This document shows positions 16,994-24,940 of a DNA stretch of 64,000 bases, piece after piece. The notes below the pieces were generated by a model, which did no database searches, was not told the DNA's origin, and saw only the letters and a program-made list of their open reading frames with translations. The translations under genes and the position numbers were made by a program. Source of the DNA: Bacillota bacterium. Lineage in GTDB: Bacteria > Bacillota > Clostridia > Christensenellales > Aristaeellaceae. Numbering within the stretch: the first letter of the stretch is position 1; the number at the start of each line of letters is the position of its first letter. The stretch spans positions 1-64,000 of the forward strand of contig JAEWVC010000042.1 of assembly GCA_023459275.1 (NCBI GenBank). The letters are read 5' to 3'.

Positions 16994-19900
16994 TTACGCC
17001 TGCCGCCTGTCGCAATGCAGGCAGCGCATGGCTTCCGCGATGGCGTTCAGACGGTGGTAGCCCAGGGAAACCTCGTCCGTGGTATGCCTGCGGGTTTCCG
17101 GATCAAGGGTCTTCATGGCAAAGCGCTCATGCTCAATAAGCTCCTCCACATCCTCGATCCTCGGGATGTCGATGGGATCGCCCTTGTTCAGTTCGCCTTT
17201 GCCGCCAAGATACTTGTCGATGGATTGCGCCGCCATTTTGCCATCGGCGATGGCGGTAATCACCACATCCGCGCCGCGCACCACATCGCCGCCGGCGAAG
17301 ACACCCTTCATGGAAGTCATCTTGGTGTGGTCGTCCACCTTGAAGGTGCCCCACCTGGTAACCTCCACCTCCTCCTTGGGGATAAAGGGCAGGTCGGCAT
17401 ACTGGCTTACGGCCGGGATCACCACATCCACCGGGAAGGAGAATTCCGAGCCGGGCACCTCCTTGGGCACCTTGCGGCCGCTCTTGTCATACCCCTGGAA
17501 GGCCATGGCGATACATTCCACAGCTTCCACCTTATTCTTGCCGTTAAGGCGCACCGGTGCGGTCATGGGGTGGATTTGGATGCCTTCCTCCATGGCGTCC
17601 CGGATCTCCCGCCTGTCTGCGGGCATGTCTTCCACCGTGCGGCGATAGAGGATGTGCACCTCGCTGGCGCCCAGGCGTACCGCCGAACGGGCTGCGTCAA
17701 TGGCCGTATTGCCGCCGCCGATGACCGCCACCCTGCCTTCCAGCTTCTTGATGCGGCCCAGGTGGATATCCTTCAAAAAGTCCAAGCCGTGGTAGATGCC
17801 CGGCAGTTCCTCGCCGGGGATGCCGATCTTTCTGGAAAACTGTGTGCCGGTGGCCACATACAGCGCGTCGTGCTTCCGGCGGAGTTCCTCAAAGCGGATG
17901 TCCCGGCCCACCTCAACACCTGTCAGTATGTTCACGCCCACCTGGCGGATGGTGTTGATCTCCCTGTCCAGCACAGCCTTGGGCAGGCGGTATTCGGGGA
18001 TGCCCACCGCCAGCATGCCGCCGGCCACAGGCTGCTGTTCGTAGACCGTCACCTCATAGCCCAGCTTGCCCAGATAATATGCGCAGGTCAGCCCCGAGGG
18101 CCCGCCGCCGATGATGCCTACGGACTTGTTGTTGCGGGGATAGACCAGTTCGGAGAAAGGTTCTCCGCTCTTCATCATCTCGTCTGCGGCATAGCGCTTC
18201 AGATCCGCGATGGCCAGAGGTTCGTCCAGTTGCCCGCGGCGGCAGCGGCTTTCGCAGGGATGGGTGCAAACGCGGCCGCATACCGAGGGGAAAGGGTTCT
18301 CCTGGCGAATCAGCTTATAGGCGTCCTTGGGCCGCCCGGCGGCAATCAGAGAAATGTATCCCGGCACGTTGACGCTGGCGGGGCAGGCGTTTTCGCAGGG
18401 GGACAGGAACAGGTCAGCGCACACGCCGGCGCGGCAATGCTTGTCGCGGATGTGTTCGTCATATTCATCCCGGAAATACTTGATGGTGCTCAAAACCGGG
18501 TTGGGTGCGGTTTGGCCAAGCCCGCACATAGCGGTGTCCTTCACCGTTTCGCCAAGCTCGATGAGCAGTTCCACGTCGCCTTCCTTGCCGCGGCCCTGGG
18601 TGATGTTTTCCAAAATCTCCAGCATGCGCTTGGTGCCCAGGCGGCAGGCCACGCACTTGCCGCAGGACTCCTCCTGCACGAACTCCATGAAGTACCTTGC
18701 CACGTCCACCATGCAGGAATCTTCATCCATGCAGATAAGGCCGCCGGAACCCATGATGGCGCCCAACTCCACCAGGGACTCATAATCCATGGGGGTGTTT
18801 AAATGCTCGCTGGTAAGGCAGCCGCCGGAAGGACCGCCGGTCTGTGCCACCTTGAACTTTTTGCCGCCGGGGATGCCCCCGCCGATATCAAAGAGGATTT
18901 CCCCAAGGGTGGTGCCCATGGGCACTTCCACGATGCCGGTGTTGTTCACGTCTCCCGCCAGGGCAAATACCTTGGTGCCCCGGCTCTTGCCGATGCCGAA
19001 ACCCGCGAACCAGTCCGCACCCTTCAAAAGGATGGTGGCGATATTCCCGAAGGTTTCCACATTGTTGATGATGGTGGGCTTGCCGAAAAGCCCCTTATCC
19101 GACGGGTACGGCGGCTTTTGCCTGGGCTCGCCGCGGCGGCCTTCCACGGAGGCCATCAAGGCTGTTTCCTCGCCGCAGACAAAGGCGCCCGCGCCGATGC
19201 GTATGTCGATGTCAAAGGAAAAGCTGGAACCGAAGATGTTGCTGCCCAGCAGCCCCCGCTCCCTGGCCATGCGGATATCCTCCTGGAGCCGCTCAATGGC
19301 CAGGGGGTATTCGGCACGGACGTACACCACGCCGTGACTGGCGCCGATGGCGTAGCCGGCGATGGCCATGCCCTCGATGACCAGGAAGGAGTCGCCCTCC
19401 AGCAAGCACCTGTCCATGAACGCGCCGGGGTCGCCCTCGTCGGCGTTGCAGATCACGTACTTCTCATCGCTCTTGGACCGCCTGGCCAGCTTCCATTTCA
19501 GCCCTGTGGGGAACCCCCCGCCGCCCCGCCCCCGAAGGCCCGATTTCTCGACCTGGGCAATGACCTCCTCCGGCGTCATGGCGTTCAGCGCCTTTTCCAG
19601 GGCCAGGAAGCCGTCGTGGGCGATATACTCTCCCAGGGAGCCGTAGTCAATGCTGCCGCAGTTTTTCATGACAATGCGCTGCTGGCTTTTGAAATAGGGG
19701 ATATCCTTTACGTTGGGGATGGTATCGCCCGTGTTTTTATCCACGTAGCACAGTTCTTCCACCACTTTGCCGCCCAGCAAGTGCTTCTGCACGATGATTC
19801 TGGCATCCTGTGGTTTTAAGTTGCAATAAAAGATGCCTTCCGGTTCCACGATCATGGTGGGGCCTACTGCGCAGGTACCCATGCAGCCTGTGGGCTTGAT

Positions 19901-20101
19901 CAGCGTGCGTTCCGTGATGCCGGCTTCCGAAATAGCCTTTTCCAGCGCATCCCGAAACGCCTTGGTGCCGGAGGAGATGCAGCCCGCTCCGCTGCAGACC
20001 AACAGCCGGTGGCTGTACTTCTTTTCCGAAATTTCAAACAGTGCCTTGATATCCTTCAGGTCCAGCTTTGTGGCGATCCGTTTTGCTTCCACAGCACTCA
20101 T
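16994..20101 (-). CDS. hydB: Hydrogenase NuoF-like subunit fused to GltD/NfnB-like flavoprotein
   Basis: This 1035-residue protein combines two enzymes. Residues 1-110 form a thioredoxin-like [2Fe-2S] domain (CSGAGCISSG, GCMGTC). Residues about 120-560 are NuoF/HydB: FMN site GRGGGGFPTG, NADEGDPGAFMDR, then the cluster motif CGKCVACR (~479). Instead of the usual ferredoxin tail, a complete GltD-type module begins near 575: an N-terminal 4Fe-4S domain (CENACP, CGRVCTHPCESRC), an FAD site IIGGGPSGL (~660) and a pyridine-nucleotide site VIGGGNTAID (~790). The module is like the small subunit of glutamate synthase and NfnB. It could let the complex use NADPH as well as NADH and ferredoxin. The open frame is continuous with a ribosome site at the 5' end only, so it is one polypeptide. 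Confidence 0.92.
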   Translation of the reverse strand: MSAVEAKRIATKLDLKDIKALFEISEKKYSHRLLVCSGAGCISSGTKAFRDALEKAISEAGITERTLIKPTGCMGTCAVGPTMIVEPEGIFYCNLKPQDARIIVQKHLLGGKVVEELCYVDKNTGDTIPNVKDIPYFKSQQRIVMKNCGSIDYGSLGEYIAHDGFLALEKALNAMTPEEVIAQVEKSGLRGRGGGGFPTGLKWKLARRSKSDEKYVICNADEGDPGAFMDRCLLEGDSFLVIEGMAIAGYAIGASHGVVYVRAEYPLAIERLQEDIRMARERGLLGSNIFGSSFSFDIDIRIGAGAFVCGEETALMASVEGRRGEPRQKPPYPSDKGLFGKPTIINNVETFGNIATILLKGADWFAGFGIGKSRGTKVFALAGDVNNTGIVEVPMGTTLGEILFDIGGGIPGGKKFKVAQTGGPSGGCLTSEHLNTPMDYESLVELGAIMGSGGLICMDEDSCMVDVARYFMEFVQEESCGKCVACRLGTKRMLEILENITQGRGKEGDVELLIELGETVKDTAMCGLGQTAPNPVLSTIKYFRDEYDEHIRDKHCRAGVCADLFLSPCENACPASVNVPGYISLIAAGRPKDAYKLIRQENPFPSVCGRVCTHPCESRCRRGQLDEPLAIADLKRYAADEMMKSGEPFSELVYPRNNKSVGIIGGGPSGLTCAYYLGKLGYEVTVYEQQPVAGGMLAVGIPEYRLPKAVLDREINTIRQVGVNILTGVEVGRDIRFEELRRKHDALYVATGTQFSRKIGIPGEELPGIYHGLDFLKDIHLGRIKKLEGRVAVIGGGNTAIDAARSAVRLGASEVHILYRRTVEDMPADRREIRDAMEEGIQIHPMTAPVRLNGKNKVEAVECIAMAFQGYDKSGRKVPKEVPGSEFSFPVDVVIPAVSQYADLPFIPKEEVEVTRWGTFKVDDHTKMTSMKGVFAGGDVVRGADVVITAIADGKMAAQSIDKYLGGKGELNKGDPIDIPRIEDVEELIEHERFAMKTLDPETRRHTTDEVSLGYHRLNAIAEAMRCLHCDRRQA

Positions 20102-20116
20102 CTTTTTTCCCCTCCT

Positions 20117-20611
20117 TTACGCGAACTGATCCAGGATTTCCTTGAGCTTGTTGGGGTTGACGCGCTTGAACACCTTGCCTTCGATGCTGATGGCCGGAGC
20201 CAGCCCGCAGGCGCCGATGCAGCGCATCACCTGCAGGGAGAAACGCCCGTCCTTGGTGGTCTCGCCAACGCCGACGTGCAGAAGTTCCTGGAGCTTTTCC
20301 ACGATCTTTTTGCCCCCCCGCACATAACAGGCGGTGCCAAGGCAGATCTGGATGGTGTATTTGCCCTTGGGCTGTGTGGAAAAGAAGGAATAAAAGGTAA
20401 TGACACCGCTGATTCTGGACAGGGGAAGATCCATCTCCCGGGCGATAAATTGCTGCACCGCAAGGGGAAGATACCCGAAAATGGATTGCGCCATATGCAG
20501 GATCTGGATCAGATTGTCCTCATCCGCGTGGAAATCGCGGATCACCTGCGAGAGAAGGCGGTATTGTTCCTGTTCCGTCAGTTCGCAGCAGGCTTTTGCT
20601 TCTTCAACCAT
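20117..20611 (-). CDS. hydC: Hydrogenase NuoE-like [2Fe-2S] subunit
   Basis: The 164-residue protein is a thioredoxin-fold [2Fe-2S] subunit. The four cluster cysteines are in CLGTACYVRGG and CIGACGLAP. The N-terminal helical part (ILHMAQSIFGYLP) is typical of NuoE/HydC. It passes electrons between the NuoF-like subunit and the rest of the complex. It is first in the operon, 15 nt before the fused subunit, with GGAGGG ahead of ATG 20611. A leader of about 300 nt separates it from the promoter. Confidence 0.95.
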   Translation of the reverse strand: MVEEAKACCELTEQEQYRLLSQVIRDFHADEDNLIQILHMAQSIFGYLPLAVQQFIAREMDLPLSRISGVITFYSFFSTQPKGKYTIQICLGTACYVRGGKKIVEKLQELLHVGVGETTKDGRFSLQVMRCIGACGLAPAISIEGKVFKRVNPNKLKEILDQFA

Positions 20612-20680
20612 GCAAATATCCCTCCATTGCGTTTTTGAAATAGGTTATTGACTGGCCTACGCCTCGACCCTCCTTATGTT

Positions 20681-20698
20681 AAGTTAAAAACTTATCAA
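20681..20698. promoter_or_regulatory. Rex-like operator candidate (proximal)
   Basis: The minus-strand TTGATAAGTTTTTAACTT matches the Rex box TTGTTAA-N4-TTAACAA at 11 of 14 fixed positions. It lies about 70 nt before the NuoE-like gene. Rex senses NADH/NAD and controls fermentative hydrogenases in many Clostridia. The region is AT-rich, so chance similarity is possible. Confidence 0.3.
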
Positions 20699-20881
20699 AA
20701 GTTTCCCAAAAAAGATCCGGTTTTCCAGGGAACGCTTGCTTCCCTTTCATACCGGCTCCGTATGTGCGTGATCAGTCGGTCGGTATGCTGCCACTGGTCT
20801 CTTTGCGAATCGCTATCCCCAGGCTCCATGCATCGGGTATGCTCTTTGCCGGGCGTGAGAGAGACGAACATATTAAGGACT

Positions 20882-20899
20882 TTGACTAAAAATTATCAA
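20882..20899. promoter_or_regulatory. Rex-like operator candidate (at the promoter)
   Basis: The minus-strand TTGATAATTTTTAGTCAA matches 10 of 14 fixed Rex-box positions and lies just downstream of the -10 box of the hydrogenase promoter, where a repressor would act. It is a weak match on its own. Confidence 0.28.
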
Positions 20900-20912
20900 T
20901 TTGATTTGTACT

Positions 20913-20941
20913 ATTATACACCAGTTGAAATTTGAAATCAA
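20913..20941 (-). promoter_or_regulatory. Promoter of the hydrogenase operon
   Basis: On the minus strand TTGATT (20941-20936), a 17-nt spacer and a perfect TATAAT (20918-20913). The transcript would carry a leader of about 300 nt before the first gene. I recognise no known riboswitch in that leader, only a few short hairpins. Confidence 0.75.
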
Positions 20942-21047
20942 CAGGGATTTTGTTTATTCTTCGCATATTTTGTGCCATATCCACCAACTGGACCGGGAAA
21001 GAAAATCGGAAGGAAGTGATGAAATATAAGGATAAGCAGCTTTCCTA

Positions 21048-21071
21048 TAAAAAAAGCGCCTCAAGGCGCTT
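21048..21071 (-). terminator. Terminator with U-run, distal copy beyond repeat B
   Basis: On the minus strand the stem AAGCGCC-TTGA-GGCGCTT is followed by a T run and ATAG. It would terminate the degV-DUF3592 transcript but sits 229 nt after the stop codon, on the far side of repeat B. The same 18 bases occur right at the stop codon (21282-21299). Confidence 0.65.
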
Positions 21072-21090
21072 CAGACCATCAACAAACCCT

Positions 21091-21274
21091 TAGGAGGTAT
21101 CGGAGGACTGCGGTCCTCCGATTGCAGATCGAAAATCAGCGACATGTGCGGTGATTTTCGCAGGGATTTCGAAGAAATTCCTACCTTGCCCGAGCAAACG
21201 GTCGCACGATGGCGCAGCCGTCGTGCAGTGCAGCGGGGGAAAACCTCGACAAAGTGGCATAGCCACTTTGTCGA
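21091..21274 (+). repeat. Structured intergenic repeat, copy B
   Basis: This is the most complete copy. GGAGGT (21093-21098) is followed by hairpin 1 (CGGAGGAC/GTCCTCCG, 21100-21121), hairpin 2 (CGAAAATCA and TGATTTTCG around loop GCGACATGTGCGG), hairpin 3 (GGGATTTC-GAA-GAAATTCC), the spacer TTGCCCGAGCAAACGG, hairpin 4 (GCACGATGGC-GCA-GCCGTCGTGC) and hairpin 5 (TCGACAAAGTGGC with GCCACTTTGTCGA, 21246-21274). It is flanked on both sides by the same 18-bp palindromic sequence, as if inserted into a terminator. Confidence 0.75.
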
Positions 21275-21281
21275 TAGCCTG

Positions 21282-21299
21282 AAGCGCCTCAAGGCGCTT
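21282..21299. repeat. 18-bp direct repeat, gene-proximal copy of the terminator stem
   Basis: The sequence aagcgcctcaaggcgctt here is identical to 21054-21071 on the other side of repeat B. This copy directly abuts the stop codon of the DUF3592-like gene but lacks the T run on the minus strand. It looks like one half of a target-site duplication. Confidence 0.6.
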
Positions 21300-21977
21300 T
21301 CAGGAAACAGCGGATTCGTGGGTTTCATCAAGGATCAGAAAATGGCCGGGACGGTAAGGGTCGATGAGCACTGGGATGGTGTCACCCACCTTCAGGCCGG
21401 AGGGCAGATGATCGATCCAGCCGCTGGTGGCGGGTCTTTCGCCGATGCCTTGCGGATCGCGGTACTGGCAGGTGACGATATAAGGATGGCGGCCGTTGAA
21501 CATCGCGTGGCGGACAACGATGATGCCCGTTACGCAGGCAAAAATTCTCACGCCGTATTGCAAAAGCAGCTTTTCCGCGGAGACGGCGCGCAGATAAAGG
21601 AACAGCAGAACCAGGCCGGCCACCAGAAGGACGCAGCCGAGGATGTCAAAAACGAAAATGGTGGAGGGGAGTTTTTCTTGTATGGAAGCCCTCAGGTCGG
21701 GTGTCAAAAAATAGCGCACCGTTACCATCTGGCCTGTGCGAAAACCAATGGTCTCCGTATCTGCTTCGAACACATAGGGGTAACCGTCATGGGCCATAAA
21801 AGAAACCAGGGGACGGTTGCCGGAGTCGCTTTGCGCAAAGCCAACAACCTGGCCTGCAGTCTCCTCCGCACCCTCCCATGATGCTTCCTCTATGGCAGGC
21901 AAAAGCCTGCTGCACGCCAGCAGGGCTACGGCCATCAGCAGAAAGGCAATGGATACAAAGAACCATGCGCGCCGCAT
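21300..21977 (-). CDS. DUF3592-like membrane protein
   Basis: The 225-residue protein has an N-terminal membrane helix (about residues 4-24), an extracytoplasmic beta-rich part, a second helix near the middle (FVFDILGCVLLVAGLVLLFL) and another beta-rich part ending in YRPGHFLI. The two V-x-Y/V-x-Y-hydrophobic beta modules around a membrane helix resemble DUF3592 proteins, whose function is unknown. The start is placed at ATG 21977, four bases after the degV stop; an in-frame TTG at 21998 would overlap degV and has no ribosome site. It is cotranscribed with degV. Confidence 0.65.
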   Translation of the reverse strand: MRRAWFFVSIAFLLMAVALLACSRLLPAIEEASWEGAEETAGQVVGFAQSDSGNRPLVSFMAHDGYPYVFEADTETIGFRTGQMVTVRYFLTPDLRASIQEKLPSTIFVFDILGCVLLVAGLVLLFLYLRAVSAEKLLLQYGVRIFACVTGIIVVRHAMFNGRHPYIVTCQYRDPQGIGERPATSGWIDHLPSGLKVGDTIPVLIDPYRPGHFLILDETHESAVS

Positions 21978-21981
21978 AGAA

Positions 21982-22848
21982 TTATCTTTGAGCGCCAAGG
22001 AAGAAGATGGCCATGGTGCCTGGGCCGGAATGGGAACCGACCACCGGGCCGATCATGCTGACCATCACATCCGCAGGGTGCATTTCCTCACGGACCATGG
22101 ATGCCAGCCATTCCGCTTCTTCCAGGCAATCGCCATGGCTGATGAATACGGTCTGCCTTTCGGGTTCCACAGCCAGTTCCTTCATCTTTTCGCACAGGGT
22201 GCGCAGTGAACGCTTGCGGCCCTGCACCTTCAGCCGGGGGATCAGTTTGCCTTCCTCATTAACGTTCAGCACAGGCTTGATCTTCATGATACCGCCAAGG
22301 TAAGCGCTGGTAGCAGACACGCGGCCGCCCCTGCGAAGAAATTGCAGATCATCCACCGTGAACCAATGGTTGATTTTCTGCAGGTTATCCCGGGCCCACT
22401 TCGCTGCTTCCTCGATGGATGCGCCTTCCTCCCGCATTTTCAGCACATGGTGCACAAGCAGCCCCAAGCCAAGGGAGGCACATTTTGAGTCGATAACGGT
22501 CAGCTTGCCCTCCGGGTATTCGGCGGCAAGCTGCTCTTTGGCGAGAGCGGCAGCCTCATACGTGCCGCTGAGCGCGCTGGAGAAAACCAGGGCCAATACG
22601 GCTTGTCCCTTGGAAAGATGCTTCTTGAACTCCTCCGCCCAGGTTTCAGAGGTGATTTGGGCGGTGGTGGCGACCACGCCTTCCCGGAGCTTCGCGTAAA
22701 ATGCGCGGGTGTTTGCTTCGGAACCATCCGGCACAAAGAACTGCCCGTCGATTTGGTACATCATGGGCAGAACGGTTAAGTCCTTTTGTTTTTGAATATA
22801 TTCCGCAGGCAGGTCCGCGCCGCTGTCCGTTACAATCCAGAACGCCAT
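21982..22848 (-). CDS. DegV family fatty-acid-binding protein
   Basis: The 288-residue protein begins with the DegV signature (IVTDSGADLP) and has the fatty-acid-contacting motifs TSAQ-like TAQITSETW and SSALSGTYEAA, plus the C-terminal HGD motif (ISHGDCLEEAEWL). Family members bind a fatty acid; in Firmicutes, FakB proteins deliver it to the kinase FakA. No FakA is in the window, so the partner is unknown. It is preceded by a good promoter and GGGAGG. Confidence 0.9.
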   Translation of the reverse strand: MAFWIVTDSGADLPAEYIQKQKDLTVLPMMYQIDGQFFVPDGSEANTRAFYAKLREGVVATTAQITSETWAEEFKKHLSKGQAVLALVFSSALSGTYEAAALAKEQLAAEYPEGKLTVIDSKCASLGLGLLVHHVLKMREEGASIEEAAKWARDNLQKINHWFTVDDLQFLRRGGRVSATSAYLGGIMKIKPVLNVNEEGKLIPRLKVQGRKRSLRTLCEKMKELAVEPERQTVFISHGDCLEEAEWLASMVREEMHPADVMVSMIGPVVGSHSGPGTMAIFFLGAQR

Positions 22849-22907
22849 AGTATCCTCCCTGACGGCATCCTGAAAGGGCCGTCACGCAACGTTATTTTTC
22901 TTACTTT

Positions 22908-22936
22908 ATGATAACAGACCACGCGTTCCGCGTCAA
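22908..22936 (-). promoter_or_regulatory. Promoter of degV
   Basis: On the minus strand TTGACG (22936-22931), a 17-nt spacer and TATCAT (22913-22908), 60 nt before the degV start. Confidence 0.7.
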
Positions 22937-22956
22937 GAATTCCCACGCAGGACGTG

Positions 22957-22982
22957 AAAAAAGCCCTGCCGAGCGGCAGGGC
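22957..22982 (-). terminator. Terminator of rplJL
   Basis: On the minus strand GCCCTGCC-GCTC-GGCAGGGC is an 8-bp GC-rich stem followed directly by six T. It lies 15 nt after the rplL stop. Confidence 0.88.
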
Positions 22983-22997
22983 CTTCCGGTACGTTTT

Positions 22998-23372
22998 TTA
23001 CTTGATCTCGACGACCGCGCCGACTTCGGCAAACTTGGCCTTGATCTTTTCGGCTTCTTCCTTGGAAGCGCCTTCCTTGATGGTCTTGGGGGCGGCTTCC
23101 ACCAGGTCCTTGGCTTCCTTCAGGCCCAGGCCGGCGACGACTTCGCGCACAACCTTGATGACCTTGATCTTTTCGGAGCCGGCGTCCTTCAAAACAACGT
23201 CGAACTCAGTCTTTTCTTCCACCGGCTCAGCGGCGGCAGCGGCAGCGCCGGCAACGACAGCCACGGGGGCCGCGGCGGAAACGCCAAACTTTTCTTCCAT
23301 GGCCTTTACCAATTCGGCCAACTCCAGCACCGTCATGCTCTCGACGGCGGCGATGATTTCCTGATGCGTCAT
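22998..23372 (-). CDS. rplL: 50S ribosomal protein L7/L12
   Basis: The 124-residue protein has the L7/L12 N-terminal dimerisation helices, an Ala-rich hinge (AAAPVAVVAGAAAAAAEP) and the C-terminal factor-binding domain (EKTEFDVVLKDAG, KIKVIKVVRE, GLKEAKDLVE). It forms the ribosomal stalk that recruits translation factors. Start ATG 23372 has GAGGAGGG upstream; the open frame extends seven codons further but without support. It follows rplJ in a two-gene operon. Confidence 0.98.
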   Translation of the reverse strand: MTHQEIIAAVESMTVLELAELVKAMEEKFGVSAAAPVAVVAGAAAAAAEPVEEKTEFDVVLKDAGSEKIKVIKVVREVVAGLGLKEAKDLVEAAPKTIKEGASKEEAEKIKAKFAEVGAVVEIK

Positions 23373-23437
23373 GGGGGTACCCTCCTCAATCAATCGTTTC
23401 CATAGGATGGCCGCTCAGGCGGCCGCAAAACAAAAGG

Positions 23438-23944
23438 TCATTCGGCTTCGCCGGCTTGTTGCTTGCGGTATGCTTCCACAACGCGCACAAAGCCCGCGAT
23501 GGAGTTGGTCATGCTGCCCAGCAAGCGGCCCAGCAACACTTCGCGGCTGGGGAGATCGGCCAGCGCCTTGACGCCGCTTGCGTCCAGCGCTTCCTTGCCC
23601 AGCAGGCCGGCCTTGATTTCCAGGGCGGTGGTCTTCGTCTTGGTGATAAAACCGTCGATCACCTTGGCGGGGGCTACTGCGTCCGTCATGCCGAAGGCAA
23701 AGCCGGAAGGGCCCTCCAGCACATGATCCAATGCGTTGATCCCCAGATCGTCCAGCGCGCGGCGGGCCAGGGTATTCTTGAGTACGCTGTACTCAACGCC
23801 GGCGGCCCTGCACTGGTTGCGAAGCTCCGTCACCTGCTCCACCGTGAGGCCGCTGTACTTGACCACCACGACGCTTTTCGCACTGGCGAACCGCTTAGTG
23901 ATTTCGGCCACGATTTGCTTTTTTTGCTCCAGATTGCTGCTCAA
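23438..23944 (-). CDS. rplJ: 50S ribosomal protein L10
   Basis: The 168-residue protein is L10: the N-terminal RNA-binding domain (KSVVVVKYSGLTVEQVTELR, NTLARRALDD) and a C-terminal helix that holds the L7/L12 dimers. The start is a TTG at 23944 with GGAGG nine bases upstream; no ATG fits. A rare TTG start may be part of autogenous control. It is preceded by an L10 leader that would bind the L10(L12) complex and stop transcription when ribosomal protein is in excess. Confidence 0.97.
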   Translation of the reverse strand: MSSNLEQKKQIVAEITKRFASAKSVVVVKYSGLTVEQVTELRNQCRAAGVEYSVLKNTLARRALDDLGINALDHVLEGPSGFAFGMTDAVAPAKVIDGFITKTKTTALEIKAGLLGKEALDASGVKALADLPSREVLLGRLLGSMTNSIAGFVRVVEAYRKQQAGEAE

Positions 23945-23975
23945 TTCCTTGCACCTCCTTTTTGAAGAGATAAAG

Positions 23976-24105
23976 AAAACCCTCGCGCAGGCGCAAGGGA
24001 GAGCAGAATCTTTCGATCATATGCTTCCTTACACCTCGGCGGGCGAAACGAAACCGTTCCATTATGCCGGAATTTCCGGCACCCGCTGTCTTAGGCACAG
24101 GTCTT
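23976..24105 (-). ncRNA. L10 leader (autoregulatory ribosomal protein leader) with attenuator
   Basis: On the minus strand, AAGACAGCGGGTG near 24085 and CCCGCCGAGGT near 24035 form the long helix and kink-turn-bearing element of the Firmicutes L10 leader, with GCCGGAAATTCCGGC between them. A downstream hairpin CCCTTGC-GCCTGC-GCGAGGG (23999-23980) followed by TTTTC is the attenuator. The layout, promoter, leader, attenuator, rplJ, is standard. Confidence 0.85.
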
Positions 24106-24121
24106 CTTGAAAACCTTGCAT

Positions 24122-24150
24122 AGCATACCATGTTTTCTTGATCCCGTCAA
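24122..24150 (-). promoter_or_regulatory. Promoter of rplJL
   Basis: On the minus strand TTGACG (24150-24145), 17-nt spacer, TATGCT (24127-24122), placing the transcript start just ahead of the L10 leader. Confidence 0.78.
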
Positions 24151-24290
24151 CCTTTTTGTATGCAAAAAGCGACAATTTCACCGTTTTGCGGGATTGGTAT
24201 GGCATACGTACCCTGCGAACAATTGGCAGGGTAATTTGGTCCGCCCGGGCCAAAATAGCGATGAAGCCATGACAGGAGGTGAAAAGTCCG

Positions 24291-24527
24291 ATGATGAATC
24301 AAAAACCCGCCACCAGCGGCAGTTCAAACAGCACAACTGTGCCGGAAGCCCGGGCTGCGCTGGACAATATGAAGTTTGAGATTGCCCGGGAGCTGGGCAT
24401 CAACTTCAAACAGGGCTACAACGGCGACCTGTCTTCCAGGGAAAACGGCTATGTGGGCGGCTACATGGTCAAACGCCTCATCGAGCAGGCCGAAAAGCAG
24501 ATGGCCGGCAGCCAGCAAAGCCGGTAG
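24291..24527 (+). CDS. Small acid-soluble spore protein, alpha/beta type (copy 1)
   Basis: The 78-residue protein is an alpha/beta SASP, which coats spore DNA and protects it. Signature 1 is present as KFEIARELGI with the GPR protease site between E and I; signature 2 as SRENGYVGGYMVKRLI. Start ATG 24291 has AGGAGGTGA eight bases upstream. It is first of three tandem SASP genes. Expression in the forespore under sigma-G is expected, but I could not find a clear sigma-G promoter. Confidence 0.95.
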   Translation: MMNQKPATSGSSNSTTVPEARAALDNMKFEIARELGINFKQGYNGDLSSRENGYVGGYMVKRLIEQAEKQMAGSQQSR

Positions 24528-24593
24528 GAGGCGGGGCGGCGAGGCGCCGCGTTCTTGAGTTCCCAGATTGAAAACGTAATGGAGTGAAATGAA

Positions 24594-24824
24594 ATGTTCA
24601 ACAATACCAGCAATTCCGGTTCTTCCAACAATACCTCCACCGTACCCGAGGCCCGCGCGGCGCTGAACAACATGAAGTTCGAAATCGCCAACGAGCTGGG
24701 CATCAACCTCAAGCAGGGCTACAACGGCGACCTGCCCAGCCGCCAGGCCGGCTATATCGGCGGCTACATGGTGAAACGGATGATCGAGCAGCAGGAGCGC
24801 GCCATGAGCGGCCAGGCCAAATAA
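24594..24824 (+). CDS. Small acid-soluble spore protein, alpha/beta type (copy 2)
   Basis: The 76-residue SASP is closely related to copy 1: PEARAALNNMKFEIANELGI and SRQAGYIGGYMVKRMI are both intact. The Asn/Ser-rich N-terminus varies. GGAGTGA precedes ATG 24594. A strong hairpin follows the stop. Confidence 0.95.
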   Translation: MFNNTSNSGSSNNTSTVPEARAALNNMKFEIANELGINLKQGYNGDLPSRQAGYIGGYMVKRMIEQQERAMSGQAK

Positions 24825-24857
24825 TCCAACTTCGGCAACCGGGTTATGCATCTTTGG

Positions 24858-24879
24858 GCCGGCGGCGAAAGCCGCCGGC
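24858..24879 (+). terminator. Terminator-like hairpin after SASP 2
   Basis: GCCGGCGGC-GAAA-GCCGCCGGC, a perfect 9-bp GC stem with a GAAA tetraloop, followed by TTTG. Confidence 0.6.
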
Positions 24880-24940
24880 TTTGTCAAAGAAAAACAAAAC
24901 CAACTCACATAGAAACGGATGGCGCAACGGAATGAGCAGT

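Noticed and set aside
16895..18802. 635-codon plus-strand open frame opposite the hydrogenase genes
   Set aside because: Antisense shadow of GC-rich coding sequence, with typical low-complexity His/Gly/Ala composition.
20612..20912. Riboswitch in the hydrogenase leader
   Set aside because: I found no core of a known class; only short hairpins are visible.
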